Below, one piece after another: positions 8,102-16,730 of a DNA stretch of 64,000 nt. Under the pieces are notes generated by a model that was given only the letters and a program-made list of their open reading frames with translations, searched no databases and was not told where the DNA came from. This DNA comes from Rhizobiales bacterium IMCC20636 (GTDB lineage: Bacteria > Pseudomonadota > Alphaproteobacteria > Rhizobiales > GCA-2746425), in contig CP018226.1 in the NCBI GenBank assembly GCA_016865015.1, forward strand, positions 1,891,001 through 1,955,000, read 5' to 3'. The stretch's first letter is position 1. The number at the start of each line of letters is the position of its first letter. The position numbers and the translations under genes are program-made.

Positions 8102-9139
8102 ATGAAATTCGGATTGATCGGTTTCGGGGCTTGGGGCAAACATCATGCGAAAGCAATTTCGCAAGCGCCCGATGGAGAGTTGGTTGCCATTGCTACCAGC
8201 AATGAGAAAACGGCTGAAGAAGCGCGCGCCCACTATCCTGGAATTGCCGTCCATGACGACTACCGGGAGCTGCTCGCCCATCGCGAAATCGAAACAGTTG
8301 ACGTGGTCGTGCCGAACCATTTGCACGGCAAGATTGGCGTGGACGTCCTGGATGCCGGAAAAAATCTGCTTCTGGAAAAGCCGATGGCCACAAGTCGTGA
8401 AGATTGTGATGCATTGATCGCGGCGCGTGATCGCAGCGGACGCCTGATGAGTGTCGCCCATGATTATCGTACGTCGCAACAATATGTACATATCAAGGAA
8501 CTGATTGAAGCTGGTGATCTCGGACAGCCGACTTACGTGAATATCAATCTGTTCCGAAACCCTTTCCGGCTCGGTTCGCAAGGATGGCGTTTCTCGCCTG
8601 AAATGGTGGGATCATGGATCCTGGAAGAGCCTGTTCATTTTTTCGATCTGGTGCTGTGGTACATGGAACCGCTCGGCGACCCCGTCTCCATCATTGCAGC
8701 CAGCAGTTCCAGTGATGAAACGCTTGGACTCCACGAAAACCTGAGTTGTATCATCCGCTATGCCAGTGGTGCCTTTGCAGTCATTTCTCAATCACTGGCC
8801 GGTTTCCAACATTTCACCCAGGTTCAGGTAGTGGGAACTGAAGGCTCGGCCAGATCTGTCTGGTCCGGTCAAATGGATCGTGACCCGACACCCAAGGTTG
8901 GACTGGATGTCCGCACCCGACATCTGAAATTCGAGCGCGGTGTCAATGAGTGCGAGTCGGTGCCACTTTCCGCCGACAGCGAGGGTTTCAAGCTGCAGAG
9001 TCAGATCAACCGGATCATCAAGGCATTTGAGCTTGGTCACGAGCCGACACCGGGAGAAGAGGCGCGCAAGCGGGTCGTCATCTGCCTGGCCGCTGAACAA
9101 TCATTGAAGGAGGGGCAGGAGGTGCAACTGGTCTTCTAG
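8102..9139 (+). CDS. Gfo/Idh/MocA-family oxidoreductase
   Basis: A 345-residue NAD(P)-dependent dehydrogenase. The N-terminal Rossmann motif (GLIGFGAWG, about residues 4-12), the EKPMA motif (92-96, carrying the conserved Lys) and a conserved His/Asp pair (VHFFD, about 178-182) define the family. Members oxidise ring or hydroxyl groups of inositols, glucose or uronate derivatives, or catalyse other redox steps on sugars. It sits inside an ABC importer operon between the binding protein and the permeases, so it probably acts on the imported sugar. The exact substrate cannot be told. Confidence 0.9.
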   Translation: MKFGLIGFGAWGKHHAKAISQAPDGELVAIATSNEKTAEEARAHYPGIAVHDDYRELLAHREIETVDVVVPNHLHGKIGVDVLDAGKNLLLEKPMATSREDCDALIAARDRSGRLMSVAHDYRTSQQYVHIKELIEAGDLGQPTYVNINLFRNPFRLGSQGWRFSPEMVGSWILEEPVHFFDLVLWYMEPLGDPVSIIAASSSSDETLGLHENLSCIIRYASGAFAVISQSLAGFQHFTQVQVVGTEGSARSVWSGQMDRDPTPKVGLDVRTRHLKFERGVNECESVPLSADSEGFKLQSQINRIIKAFELGHEPTPGEEARKRVVICLAAEQSLKEGQEVQLVF

Positions 9140-9194
9140 TTCAGACGCCAGCTTCGACAACGTCCTTGTAGATTTCGAAATATGGGTTGAGGAA

Positions 9195-10085
9195 ATGTTT
9201 GGTAAAAAGAGAACCAGGGAACTGTTGCTTGTCAGTTTTCTTCTGACACCTGCACTGTTGATATTCTTCGTCTATCGCATCCTGCCACTGCTTTGGAATC
9301 TGGTGTTGTCATTCACCTTCTGGAGGCCGGCAAAAACGCCGGAATTCGCTGGATTAGAACATTATAACGAGATGATTTTCTACGACGATGTGTTTTGGGA
9401 AGCTCTCAGCAATACAATCATCTACATGGCAGGGATGCCGATTGCCATCGCACTGGCAACCATCGTTGCGCTGCTGGTCAATGCCCGCGTAGGCGGCCGG
9501 AATATCTATCGGTCAGCAATCTTCATTTCCTATCCGATGATGCCGGTTGCGGTCGGTATCATCTGGCAATGGCTCTACAATGAGCGGGTGGGTCTGATCA
9601 ATTATGTATTGCTCTCGCTCGGCATCATTGACGACCCAATCGCCTTTCTCCAATCGACGACCTATGCGTTGCCCTCCGTGATGCTTGTCGGGATCTGGCA
9701 AATTCTAGGATTTTTCATGATCATCCTGTTGACCGGACTTCAGTCGATTTCGCAAAATCTGTATGAAGCTGCGGCAATTGACGGGACCAGCAATTGGCGT
9801 CAATTCTGGCGCATTACCTTTCCGCTTTTGAGGCCGTCACTGTTTCTGTGCTTTGTAATCGGCGTCATTTCATCCTTCACAAGTTTTGATCTGATCTATG
9901 TGATGACAGGTGGCGGACCCGGACATGCCACCGAACTGCTGATCACCTACATTTACAAGACAGCCTTCGAGCTTTCCTCCTTTGACTATGCCGGTGCGCT
10001 GACGATCATGATGTTCGTGCTGTTTCTTGGCATCACACTGATCGCCAACCGAATAGCTGGTGGCGAAGCTGGAAAGATCGAGTGA
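9195..10085 (+). CDS. Sugar ABC transporter permease (MalF/UgpA type)
   Basis: A 296-residue inner-membrane protein with about six transmembrane segments. An EAA loop (YEAAAIDGTSNWRQFWRITF) in the C-terminal third contacts the ATPase. The ATG at 9195 has TTGAGGAA just before it. It is the first of two permeases. The next begins eight bases after its stop, in a tight operon with the binding protein and ATPase. Confidence 0.93.
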   Translation: MFGKKRTRELLLVSFLLTPALLIFFVYRILPLLWNLVLSFTFWRPAKTPEFAGLEHYNEMIFYDDVFWEALSNTIIYMAGMPIAIALATIVALLVNARVGGRNIYRSAIFISYPMMPVAVGIIWQWLYNERVGLINYVLLSLGIIDDPIAFLQSTTYALPSVMLVGIWQILGFFMIILLTGLQSISQNLYEAAAIDGTSNWRQFWRITFPLLRPSLFLCFVIGVISSFTSFDLIYVMTGGGPGHATELLITYIYKTAFELSSFDYAGALTIMMFVLFLGITLIANRIAGGEAGKIE

Positions 10086-10092
10086 GGACCGC

Positions 10093-10908
10093 ATGATGAG
10101 AAAAAACCGAACATGGCCGATCCATCTGGCACTGATTACAATCTCTATGGTGATGCTGATCCCGTTTTATTGGGTGCTGAAAACCAGTGTGGCGGGAGAA
10201 AACATTTTTGCCTATCCGCCATCGATCCTGCCCAAGGACCCCCATGTCTTCTTCTTCGTGGATGTCTGGTATTTCATCCCGTTTGTCAGATATTTCTTCA
10301 ACAGCATATTTGTCGTGACCATTGTAATCGCGCTCAATCTCGTCTTCAACGCGATGGCCGGTTATGCGCTGACCAAGAATTTTCGGGGCAAGAAGGTCGT
10401 CATGCTTCTGCTCCTGTCCTGCATGATGATACCGTTCCAGGCGACCATCATTCCAGCCTATCTGGTGACAGCGAAGATGGGGCTTTTGAACAGCTATATC
10501 GGGCTTGCCCTGCCGGAACTGTCCCACATCATCTGCATACTGATTTTCAAGGCCAGTTTTGACGCTGTACCGAAATCGCTTGTCGAGGCAGCCCGCATCG
10601 ATGGGGTTCCGGAGTGGAAGATCATTTTCAAGGTCATGCTGCCACTCTCCAAGTCAGCGATAGCCACAAACGTCATCCTGTCCTTTATCTGGTCTTGGAA
10701 TCAGCTTTTGTGGCCTCTGATCATTATTCGGGACACTGAAATGCAGACCATTCCGCTGGGGCTGTCCTATTTTCTCTCCTACTTCGAGGACACCACCGGC
10801 GCGCTCTACGCGTTCTGTGTGATGGCGCTTGTGCCCACCATTTTCGTATTCCTGCTTGCACAACGCCAATTCATTGAAGGTCTGACATCCGGAGCGACCA
10901 AGGAATGA
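10093..10908 (+). CDS. Sugar ABC transporter permease (MalG/UgpE type)
   Basis: A 271-residue partner permease with six predicted membrane spans and an EAA loop (VEAARIDGVPEWKIIFKVML). I take the ATG at 10093 rather than the longer frame from 10060, which overlaps the previous gene; GAGG lies five bases upstream. Its TGA overlaps the ATG of the following small membrane protein (ATGA), so the two are translationally coupled. Confidence 0.92.
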   Translation: MMRKNRTWPIHLALITISMVMLIPFYWVLKTSVAGENIFAYPPSILPKDPHVFFFVDVWYFIPFVRYFFNSIFVVTIVIALNLVFNAMAGYALTKNFRGKKVVMLLLLSCMMIPFQATIIPAYLVTAKMGLLNSYIGLALPELSHIICILIFKASFDAVPKSLVEAARIDGVPEWKIIFKVMLPLSKSAIATNVILSFIWSWNQLLWPLIIIRDTEMQTIPLGLSYFLSYFEDTTGALYAFCVMALVPTIFVFLLAQRQFIEGLTSGATKE

Positions 10909-11288
10909 TGATCTTCAGAGCACTGGTTTTCAACACGTTCACGCTGGCGCTCCTTGCCGTCGCCGCGATCGTTGCCTCAATCAATATCTATGTCTCTTTT
11001 CACGATGACGGCATCCTGATGGGGATTGTAACAGGTCCCGATGGAGCGCCTGTGCCAGGGGTGGAAATCACCGTTTACAGGACCGCTCTTATCGGACTGG
11101 ATGAAGTCGAAACCCAGGTGACCGATCTCAATGGCGGGTTCCGCTTCCAGGGACATGATCTGCATCATCCCATCTTGCAGGCAAAATCCGAAACGCTGGG
11201 AAATTCCAGTCTGCACCGGATACGGCTGCTGTTCCGCAATCAGAATAAAATTCTGGAAGATCCGATCATTTTGGAGGTCGAAGAATGA
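10905..11288 (+). CDS. Small membrane-anchored transthyretin-like (carboxypeptidase-regulatory-like) protein
   Basis: A 127-residue protein with one N-terminal hydrophobic segment (about residues 5-28) followed by a beta-rich domain: G-I-V-T-G-P-D-G-A-P-V-P-G-V-E-I-T-V-Y (about 40-58) and TDLNGGFRF (about 73-81). These are the signature strands of carboxypeptidase-regulatory-like/CnaB-type transthyretin folds. The anchor probably displays the domain in the periplasm. It is coupled to the permease by ATGA and is followed after 28 bases by the ATPase gene, so it is embedded in the importer operon. Importers of this class normally lack such a subunit. A role in guiding substrate to the permease or stabilising the complex is speculation. 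Confidence 0.75.
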   Translation: MMIFRALVFNTFTLALLAVAAIVASINIYVSFHDDGILMGIVTGPDGAPVPGVEITVYRTALIGLDEVETQVTDLNGGFRFQGHDLHHPILQAKSETLGNSSLHRIRLLFRNQNKILEDPIILEVEE

Positions 11289-11316
11289 CAAACACAGCTT
11301 CTGGAAGGAAGATTTC

Positions 11317-12408
11317 ATGGCCACGGTAGAACTGAAGAACGTTATCAAGCGTTATGGCGATCTCGAAGTTGTCCATGGTGTCGATCTGGCGATTGCCGAC
11401 AAGGAGTTTGTTGTTCTTGTCGGCCCATCTGGATGCGGAAAGAGCACGATCCTGCGCATGATTGCCGGACTTGAGGATATCTCGGACGGTGAAATCCTGA
11501 TTGATGATACGGTCGTGAATGAGCTTGAACCCAAGAACAGAAACATCGCGATGGTGTTTCAGGATTACGCACTCTATCCCCATCTGACTGTGCGACAAAA
11601 CATGTCCTTTGGTTTGGAAAATCACAAGATTGCCAAGGCCGAAATTGGCAAACGTGTTGCCGATGCCTCGGTCATTCTGGGTCTGGAAGACTACATGGAT
11701 CGCAAGCCGCGACAGCTGTCTGGCGGCCAACGGCAACGCGTCGCAATGGGGCGCGCCATTGTACGCAATCCAAAAGTGTTTTTGTTTGATGAACCTCTGT
11801 CCAACCTTGATGCCAAGCTTCGCGGCGTGATGAGAACAGAGATCAAGAAGCTTCATCAGCGGGTCGCTACAACTGTGATCTTTGTGACACATGATCAGGT
11901 CGAGGCCATGACTCTGGCTGATCGCGTTGTCGTCTTGAAGGACGGGCATGTTGAACAAATCGGTACGCCTGAAGAGGTGTATCACACGCCGGCCAGTGTT
12001 TTCGTGGCGGGGTTCATCGGCAGTCCGACAATGAATTTCATCACCGGTTCTGTTTCCTCAAGCGGAGACTCTGTCCGGCTTGCCGACAATTTTGTCCTGA
12101 CGCCGCCAGAGCATTGGCACGCCGCGCTGGCGGGAAGACGTGAAGTCACTGTCGGAATTCGTCCGGAAACCTTTCATGTTGCGGATGCAGAGGATGCTTC
12201 CGTACTGGACATAAAAATCGACGTGGTTGAGCCATTGGGGTCCGATACCATGATCTTTTTCAAGATCGATAGTGCTGAGGCCGTTGCGCGCGTTGTCCCA
12301 AAACTGGGTCTCAGATCCGGCGACACGTTAAGCGTTTCTGTCGATACTCAGGCCATCCATTTCTTTGACCCGGAAAATGGCCAGTCGCTTCGGGGATCGG
12401 AAGCATGA
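11317..12408 (+). CDS. Sugar ABC transporter ATP-binding protein (UgpC/MsmX/MalK type)
   Basis: A 363-residue ATPase starting at the ATG at 11317 behind GGAAGGAAG; the longer frame from 11131 overlaps the preceding gene. Walker A is GPSGCGKST (about residues 36-44), the signature is LSGGQRQRVAMGRAI, Walker B is VFLFDEP, and the switch His lies in FVTHDQ. A C-terminal regulatory OB-fold (TOBE) region follows, as in MalK. It powers the MalFG-type permeases just upstream. The TGA overlaps the ATG of the PHP-type hydrolase (ATGA). Confidence 0.95.
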   Translation: MATVELKNVIKRYGDLEVVHGVDLAIADKEFVVLVGPSGCGKSTILRMIAGLEDISDGEILIDDTVVNELEPKNRNIAMVFQDYALYPHLTVRQNMSFGLENHKIAKAEIGKRVADASVILGLEDYMDRKPRQLSGGQRQRVAMGRAIVRNPKVFLFDEPLSNLDAKLRGVMRTEIKKLHQRVATTVIFVTHDQVEAMTLADRVVVLKDGHVEQIGTPEEVYHTPASVFVAGFIGSPTMNFITGSVSSSGDSVRLADNFVLTPPEHWHAALAGRREVTVGIRPETFHVADAEDASVLDIKIDVVEPLGSDTMIFFKIDSAEAVARVVPKLGLRSGDTLSVSVDTQAIHFFDPENGQSLRGSEA

Positions 12409-13937
12409 GTTTGGATCCGTTTCGCCAGTTTGTTCCGCTTATCGGTGATCTGCACAATCATTGCGGCATTTCTTACGGGCATGGCAGTCTTGATGATGCA
12501 TTGCGCAATGCTGCTCAAAGACTGGATTTTGTCTCGGTCACCGGCCATGCCTCATGGCCGGATATGCCTGATCCCAACGACAGCAACCAGAATCTGGTCG
12601 CGTTTCATACAGAAGGTTTTGCGCGGCTAGCCAAATCCTGGCCCGAAATACGTGAACAGACGCGTGCTTTCGCAAAATCTCATTCAATTGTGCCGTTTCT
12701 TGGATTTGAGATGCATTCACTGGCCGATGGGGACATCACCATCGTCTATCGCGATCTGGATGGTGACCTGCTTGATTGCGATGGTGTTCCCGCATTGCAG
12801 CGGGAACTGCGGAGCCTCAATCGTTCTGGTCATCCGGTTCTGGCCTTTCCGCATCATATTGGCTATCGCCGGGGTCACAGAGGCATCAACTGGGATGTTT
12901 TTGCCGATGATGTGTTCCCGTTGGTGGAGATTGCCTCCATGCATGGCTGTTCGGAAAGCGATGAGGGGTCGAAGCCTTTCCTGCACACGATGGGACCTGC
13001 TGACCACAAGAGCACCATGCGGTACGGCTTGGCGCAAGGACATCGCTTTGGCGTCATAGCTTCAACGGATCACCATTCAGCTCATCCCGGAAGCTATGGT
13101 CATGGTCTCGCTGGCGTGTGGTCCACCGATCGAAGTCGTGAAGCGATCTGGGAGGCGCTGCTTGCGCGACGCACCTGGGCGATGACCGGCGACCGGATTG
13201 ATTTGCAGTTCTCGATCAACGGAGTTGCGATGGGCGGAAACATTGCTCCGGGCGGAGAGAACAACGTGGACATCGCAGTTGAGGCTGGATCGCCGATTGA
13301 TTGCGTTGACGTAATCCGAGATGGGGCCGTGATCCGGCGTTTTTCTCCCTATGAAATCAAATCGGCTCAGGCCGGTGATATGGTGCGGACCAAGATCACT
13401 CTGGAACTGGGTTGGGGGCCGCGCAATGCGCGCTATCCGTGGCAGGCAAAACTTGGTTTGTCAGAGGGTCGGATTCTTGCGGTCGAGCCTCGTTTCAGGG
13501 GGCGTGAGATCGTTTCACCAACTGACAGCGCCGATGGTATTCCGGACACCTGCTTTGAGTCCGAATGGCAGCAGGATGATCAGAGTTCCATTTCACTGAA
13601 CACTGTCACTTATGGAAACCCAACGAACACCACACAGGCCACCCAAGCCATTTGCATGGATGTCGAAATGCCGCTTGATGGACATGTCCACGCGCAAATC
13701 AATGGTCGGAATTTCGACGTGCCGCTCAGGCGCCTGTTGCAAGGTTCCGTTGCGGAGCCAATGGCCGACATGCCCGCGACGTCGATCCGGTTCCATCGCG
13801 CGCCGTTGCCGCATGAATTCCAGTGGAATCTGGAATGGACAGACAAGCCGGGCCCTGACGCGGGCTACTATTATGTCCGCGTCAGATTGCAGAACGGGCA
13901 TTTCGCCTGGGCCAGTCCGATCTTTGTCGGCGCATAG
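12405..13937 (+). CDS. PHP-superfamily metallohydrolase (DUF3604 / CehA-McbA-like), copy 1
   Basis: A 510-residue protein. GDLHNH (residues 14-19) and TGH (46-48) give the first His cluster of a PHP-type metal site. PHHIGY, MHGCSESD and a late STDHHSAHPGSYG segment supply the remaining ligands. No signal peptide is visible. The family is poorly characterised; members include carbamate/ester hydrolases and putative phosphoesterases. It is coupled by ATGA to the ABC ATPase gene, which argues for action on the imported compound. A clear paralogue lies at 26866-28359 beside a different importer, sharing these motifs and the RGHRG.NW and GWGP.N/S segments. The reaction is unknown. Confidence 0.8.
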   Translation: MSLDPFRQFVPLIGDLHNHCGISYGHGSLDDALRNAAQRLDFVSVTGHASWPDMPDPNDSNQNLVAFHTEGFARLAKSWPEIREQTRAFAKSHSIVPFLGFEMHSLADGDITIVYRDLDGDLLDCDGVPALQRELRSLNRSGHPVLAFPHHIGYRRGHRGINWDVFADDVFPLVEIASMHGCSESDEGSKPFLHTMGPADHKSTMRYGLAQGHRFGVIASTDHHSAHPGSYGHGLAGVWSTDRSREAIWEALLARRTWAMTGDRIDLQFSINGVAMGGNIAPGGENNVDIAVEAGSPIDCVDVIRDGAVIRRFSPYEIKSAQAGDMVRTKITLELGWGPRNARYPWQAKLGLSEGRILAVEPRFRGREIVSPTDSADGIPDTCFESEWQQDDQSSISLNTVTYGNPTNTTQATQAICMDVEMPLDGHVHAQINGRNFDVPLRRLLQGSVAEPMADMPATSIRFHRAPLPHEFQWNLEWTDKPGPDAGYYYVRVRLQNGHFAWASPIFVGA

Positions 13938-13972
13938 GTCGGGTGCAGAACACATATTGAAAGGAAACGACC

Positions 13973-14836
13973 TTGAATCAGGATTATGAAGGTTTCGACG
14001 CTTTGACCGCCAAGGTGTTGTCGATGGACGCCGCTGAAATCCGGCAGCGCTGCGCCAGCCAATTGATCGAGCATCCATCCAACGAGCACATGATCCAGGC
14101 CCTGGCTGAACGGATGTTGGCAGACTATCAGGATACGCTGAAATCTGGCCGAGCACATTGTGTCATGATCGTACCGGTCGGTCCGGTTGGACAGTATGAT
14201 ATCATTGCCGAATATTGCGTTCGCGAGAAATTATCGCTGGATCGCCTGACGCTCATTGCCATGGATGAATATCTGACGGCGGCGGGGGACTGGATTTCCA
14301 TCGATGATCCGCTGAGCTTCCGAGCCCATCTCGATCGCCATCTGCTCGAAAAACTGCCTGCCGATCTGCGCCCTGCCGAACTTGTCGTGCCGGACCCGAC
14401 CGATCTCGGCTACATTCCGCGTTTGATTGAGGAAAAAGGCGGGGTCGATATCTGCTATGCGGGAGTGGGCATAACGGGCCATCTTGCCTTCAACGATCCG
14501 GTGCCAGGACGGGACGACCCCATCTGGTTTTCACAATTGCCGACTCGTGTGGTCCAGTTGACGCCCGAGACGCGCCTGATCAATTCCGTGACGGCTTCGG
14601 GTGGAAATACACTGCGTATTCCGTTCCAGGCGGTGACTGTCGGGATGGCTGAAATCCTGTCCAGCCGTTTGCTGCGGATCTGGATGAACCGGGATTGGCA
14701 GCGTGCAGCCATCCGCAGATTGCTGTTTGGCCCGGTTACCGGCGCATTTCCCGCTTCGCTGGTGCAGACGCATTCCAATGTCACCATCGATGCGGTTGCA
14801 TCGGTTCTGGATTCGGCAGAACCCGGACTGCGTTAG
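13973..14836 (+). CDS. NagB-like glucosamine-6-phosphate deaminase/isomerase family protein with altered active site
   Basis: A 287-residue protein starting at TTG 13973 behind AAAGGAAA. It keeps the overall NagB pattern: MDEY (Asp98, equivalent to E. coli Asp72) and GVGITGHLAFNDP (164-176). However, the residue equivalent to catalytic Asp141 is Thr168 and that of Glu148 is Asp175; the ring-opening His is kept (His170). The true deaminase reaction (GlcN6P to Fru6P plus ammonia) is therefore doubtful. It may act as an isomerase or deaminase on another sugar phosphate, or as a lactonase-like relative. It is the last gene of the ROK-ABC operon and is consistent with an amino-sugar-like substrate. 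Confidence 0.75.
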   Translation: MNQDYEGFDALTAKVLSMDAAEIRQRCASQLIEHPSNEHMIQALAERMLADYQDTLKSGRAHCVMIVPVGPVGQYDIIAEYCVREKLSLDRLTLIAMDEYLTAAGDWISIDDPLSFRAHLDRHLLEKLPADLRPAELVVPDPTDLGYIPRLIEEKGGVDICYAGVGITGHLAFNDPVPGRDDPIWFSQLPTRVVQLTPETRLINSVTASGGNTLRIPFQAVTVGMAEILSSRLLRIWMNRDWQRAAIRRLLFGPVTGAFPASLVQTHSNVTIDAVASVLDSAEPGLR

Positions 14837-15030
14837 AATACAGCGGGTCGGATGCGGGAACTCATTTGGTATTGATTTTGGGAGAGGTGACAATGATCAC
14901 TTCGCCCATTTCTGCATCGTGAAATAGCTAAACTTCTGATCCGCAGCTATCAGTTGAGAAAACCACACGTAAAAATTGCAAACAACCGCCGTGTTGTTGC
15001 GCCTTTTGCCTGTGGGAAGCGTCTTGGATA

Positions 15031-16626
15031 TCATGACAGATCAATAGAGAAGATCGCTCCAGATTGAGGGTATGCATCGACGTCAGAGTCAGCTAGCCGT
15101 ACTCTCGCTGAAGTAACGATCAGGCGATTGCGAGCGGGATCAAAGCACACCCCGGATGGACGCGGAACCGGGACAGGATGCGATGCTATCTTCTTCCCGC
15201 TGATGTCCAGTTGAATAATTTCTGCTCCATCCCAATGGCAGGTAAAGAACGTATCATCGGGGCCACGTGACAGGCCGCTGGGCCGGCCGGCACCATCTGT
15301 CAAAATTTCATTCTTGCTTTCCAGTTGTACAGATCCGTCTTCCAGATTGTAGCGGTAGCAGGACAACATTCGTTCCATTGAGTCGACGATGAGCATTCGA
15401 TCGTTCTGTTCGGTAAACGCTATCCCGTTCGGCAAGCTGAATCCGGGGAGCGTGGTTGGCTCAGACGTCAGAGTGTCATAGCGGTGGAGCAGGCCGGTTC
15501 CGCGAGACGTGGCCATGTCCATTATACCCAGCCATATCCTGCCACGGGCATCCAGTGCGCCATCATTATAGCGAAACCCGGCAGGTATACCTGGAGCTGT
15601 GCGTGACCATGTTTCGTTGCCTGCCCGATCAAACAGGGCGAGCCTTGTCTGTTGTGCGGCGAGATACTGGCCTTGTTCCAGTGACAACAGCGCACCAACG
15701 ACTTCGCCCAGAGGCGTCTGCCTTACCTGATTTTCCCCGTGTTCCAAACGCAGGATCGCCGGTGCCAGAATATCGATCCACGTGATGCCATCCTCATCGA
15801 CATTCGGACTGTCGCCAATCAGGCAGCGCGTTTGTGCAAGGCAGGAGACGTTCGGGTTCTCTATGGCAGCCTTGTTGAATGGCACTTCGATACCAAACGG
15901 ATACCCACCTCTGCGTTTTGATATCACGCGTGCTGCCTGAACGACGGCTGCCCCCAGGTCGTGCAACGAAGAGGAAGCGTCTCCATACAGACATACTGCG
16001 GCAACGGGGCTGCCGGAAAAATCGAAGATGGGGGCTGCAACGCCCAGCTGGCCCCGAGAGAGTGGCTCTTGATCTATCGCGTAAAATCTTGACCGCGTGA
16101 CACCCAATCGCGATTTCATCTCGTGTGTGTTTGCAAGATCGAGTTGATCCAGTTCGTCATCCAGGCGGCCCCAATCTTCATAGGCCAACATTGCCAACCC
16201 GCCTGCGCAGGAAGTTACCGGCATTGTTTCACCAATTCGCCACCCGGATTTGTTGCCGAGTTCGCTTAATTCGATGCAGGTTGCCATATTGTCAGAGCGG
16301 ACCATGAGCAGTGCCGAAGCCCCAGTGTCCCGGGCAAGCCTGTCGAGTTCTTCACGTGCAGATTTTCGTAGATCGGTATCGCTCCAAACACCTTGGGCCA
16401 ATTCCAGCAGCTTGGGCCCCAGCGTCAACCGCCGTGTCGACTCGCTTTGCTGAAGGAACCCTTCTTCAGTGAGCGCGGAAACCATTCGATAGACTGTTGG
16501 CCGAGGCAGCCCCGACTCTCGTGCAAGATCCGCAGGTTGAATTCCATCGGACCTTTCTTTGACGATATCCAGCAGGGCCAACGCTTTGCGAAGCGATTCG
16601 GCACCCTTAGTCGATTCCTTTGCCAA
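15031..16626 (-). CDS. IclR-family regulator fused to an SMP-30/gluconolactonase-like beta-propeller
   Basis: A 531-residue two-module protein, about twice the usual IclR length. Residues ~10-65 are an IclR winged HTH (LARESGLPRPTVYRMVSALTEEG), ~75-245 the IclR effector domain, and ~260-531 an SMP-30/gluconolactonase-like six-bladed propeller. In the propeller Asn354 (RYNDG) and Asn400 (LPNGIAF) match metal ligands, but the usual N-terminal Glu is Asp272 (GDSP) and the catalytic Asp of the PDG motif is Ser450 (PSG). The propeller may therefore bind a lactone or acid sugar without hydrolysing it, acting as a second sensor (inference). It is divergent from the TRAP operon, which it probably controls through the palindromes at 16680-16713. 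Confidence 0.88.
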   Translation of the reverse strand: MAKESTKGAESLRKALALLDIVKERSDGIQPADLARESGLPRPTVYRMVSALTEEGFLQQSESTRRLTLGPKLLELAQGVWSDTDLRKSAREELDRLARDTGASALLMVRSDNMATCIELSELGNKSGWRIGETMPVTSCAGGLAMLAYEDWGRLDDELDQLDLANTHEMKSRLGVTRSRFYAIDQEPLSRGQLGVAAPIFDFSGSPVAAVCLYGDASSSLHDLGAAVVQAARVISKRRGGYPFGIEVPFNKAAIENPNVSCLAQTRCLIGDSPNVDEDGITWIDILAPAILRLEHGENQVRQTPLGEVVGALLSLEQGQYLAAQQTRLALFDRAGNETWSRTAPGIPAGFRYNDGALDARGRIWLGIMDMATSRGTGLLHRYDTLTSEPTTLPGFSLPNGIAFTEQNDRMLIVDSMERMLSCYRYNLEDGSVQLESKNEILTDGAGRPSGLSRGPDDTFFTCHWDGAEIIQLDISGKKIASHPVPVPRPSGVCFDPARNRLIVTSARVRLADSDVDAYPQSGAIFSIDLS

Positions 16627-16679
16627 GAAAAAATTCCCCCGCGATCAAAACTCTTGCGTCAGTGACTTCATTTAAGTAT

Positions 16680-16694
16680 GTTCACATTGTAAAC
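16680..16694. promoter_or_regulatory. Imperfect palindrome, possible IclR-type operator 1
   Basis: GTTCACATTGTAAAC has 6-base arms with one mismatch around ATT. It lies in the IclR/TRAP divergent region, five bases from the second palindrome. Confidence 0.35.
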
Positions 16695-16698
16695 ACAA

Positions 16699-16713
16699 GT
16701 CCATTATATGGAC
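16699..16713. promoter_or_regulatory. Perfect palindrome, probable IclR-type operator 2
   Basis: GTCCATTATATGGAC has perfect 6-base arms around TAT, the length and spacing usual for IclR-family sites. It is 17 bases before the start of the TRAP binding-protein gene and would block or recruit polymerase there. Confidence 0.5.
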
Positions 16714-16730
16714 AAATATTGGAGGATGCA

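Noticed and set aside
11266-11985. 239-codon minus-strand frame opposite the ABC ATPase
   Set aside because: Complement of Walker and signature motif regions; no independent evidence.
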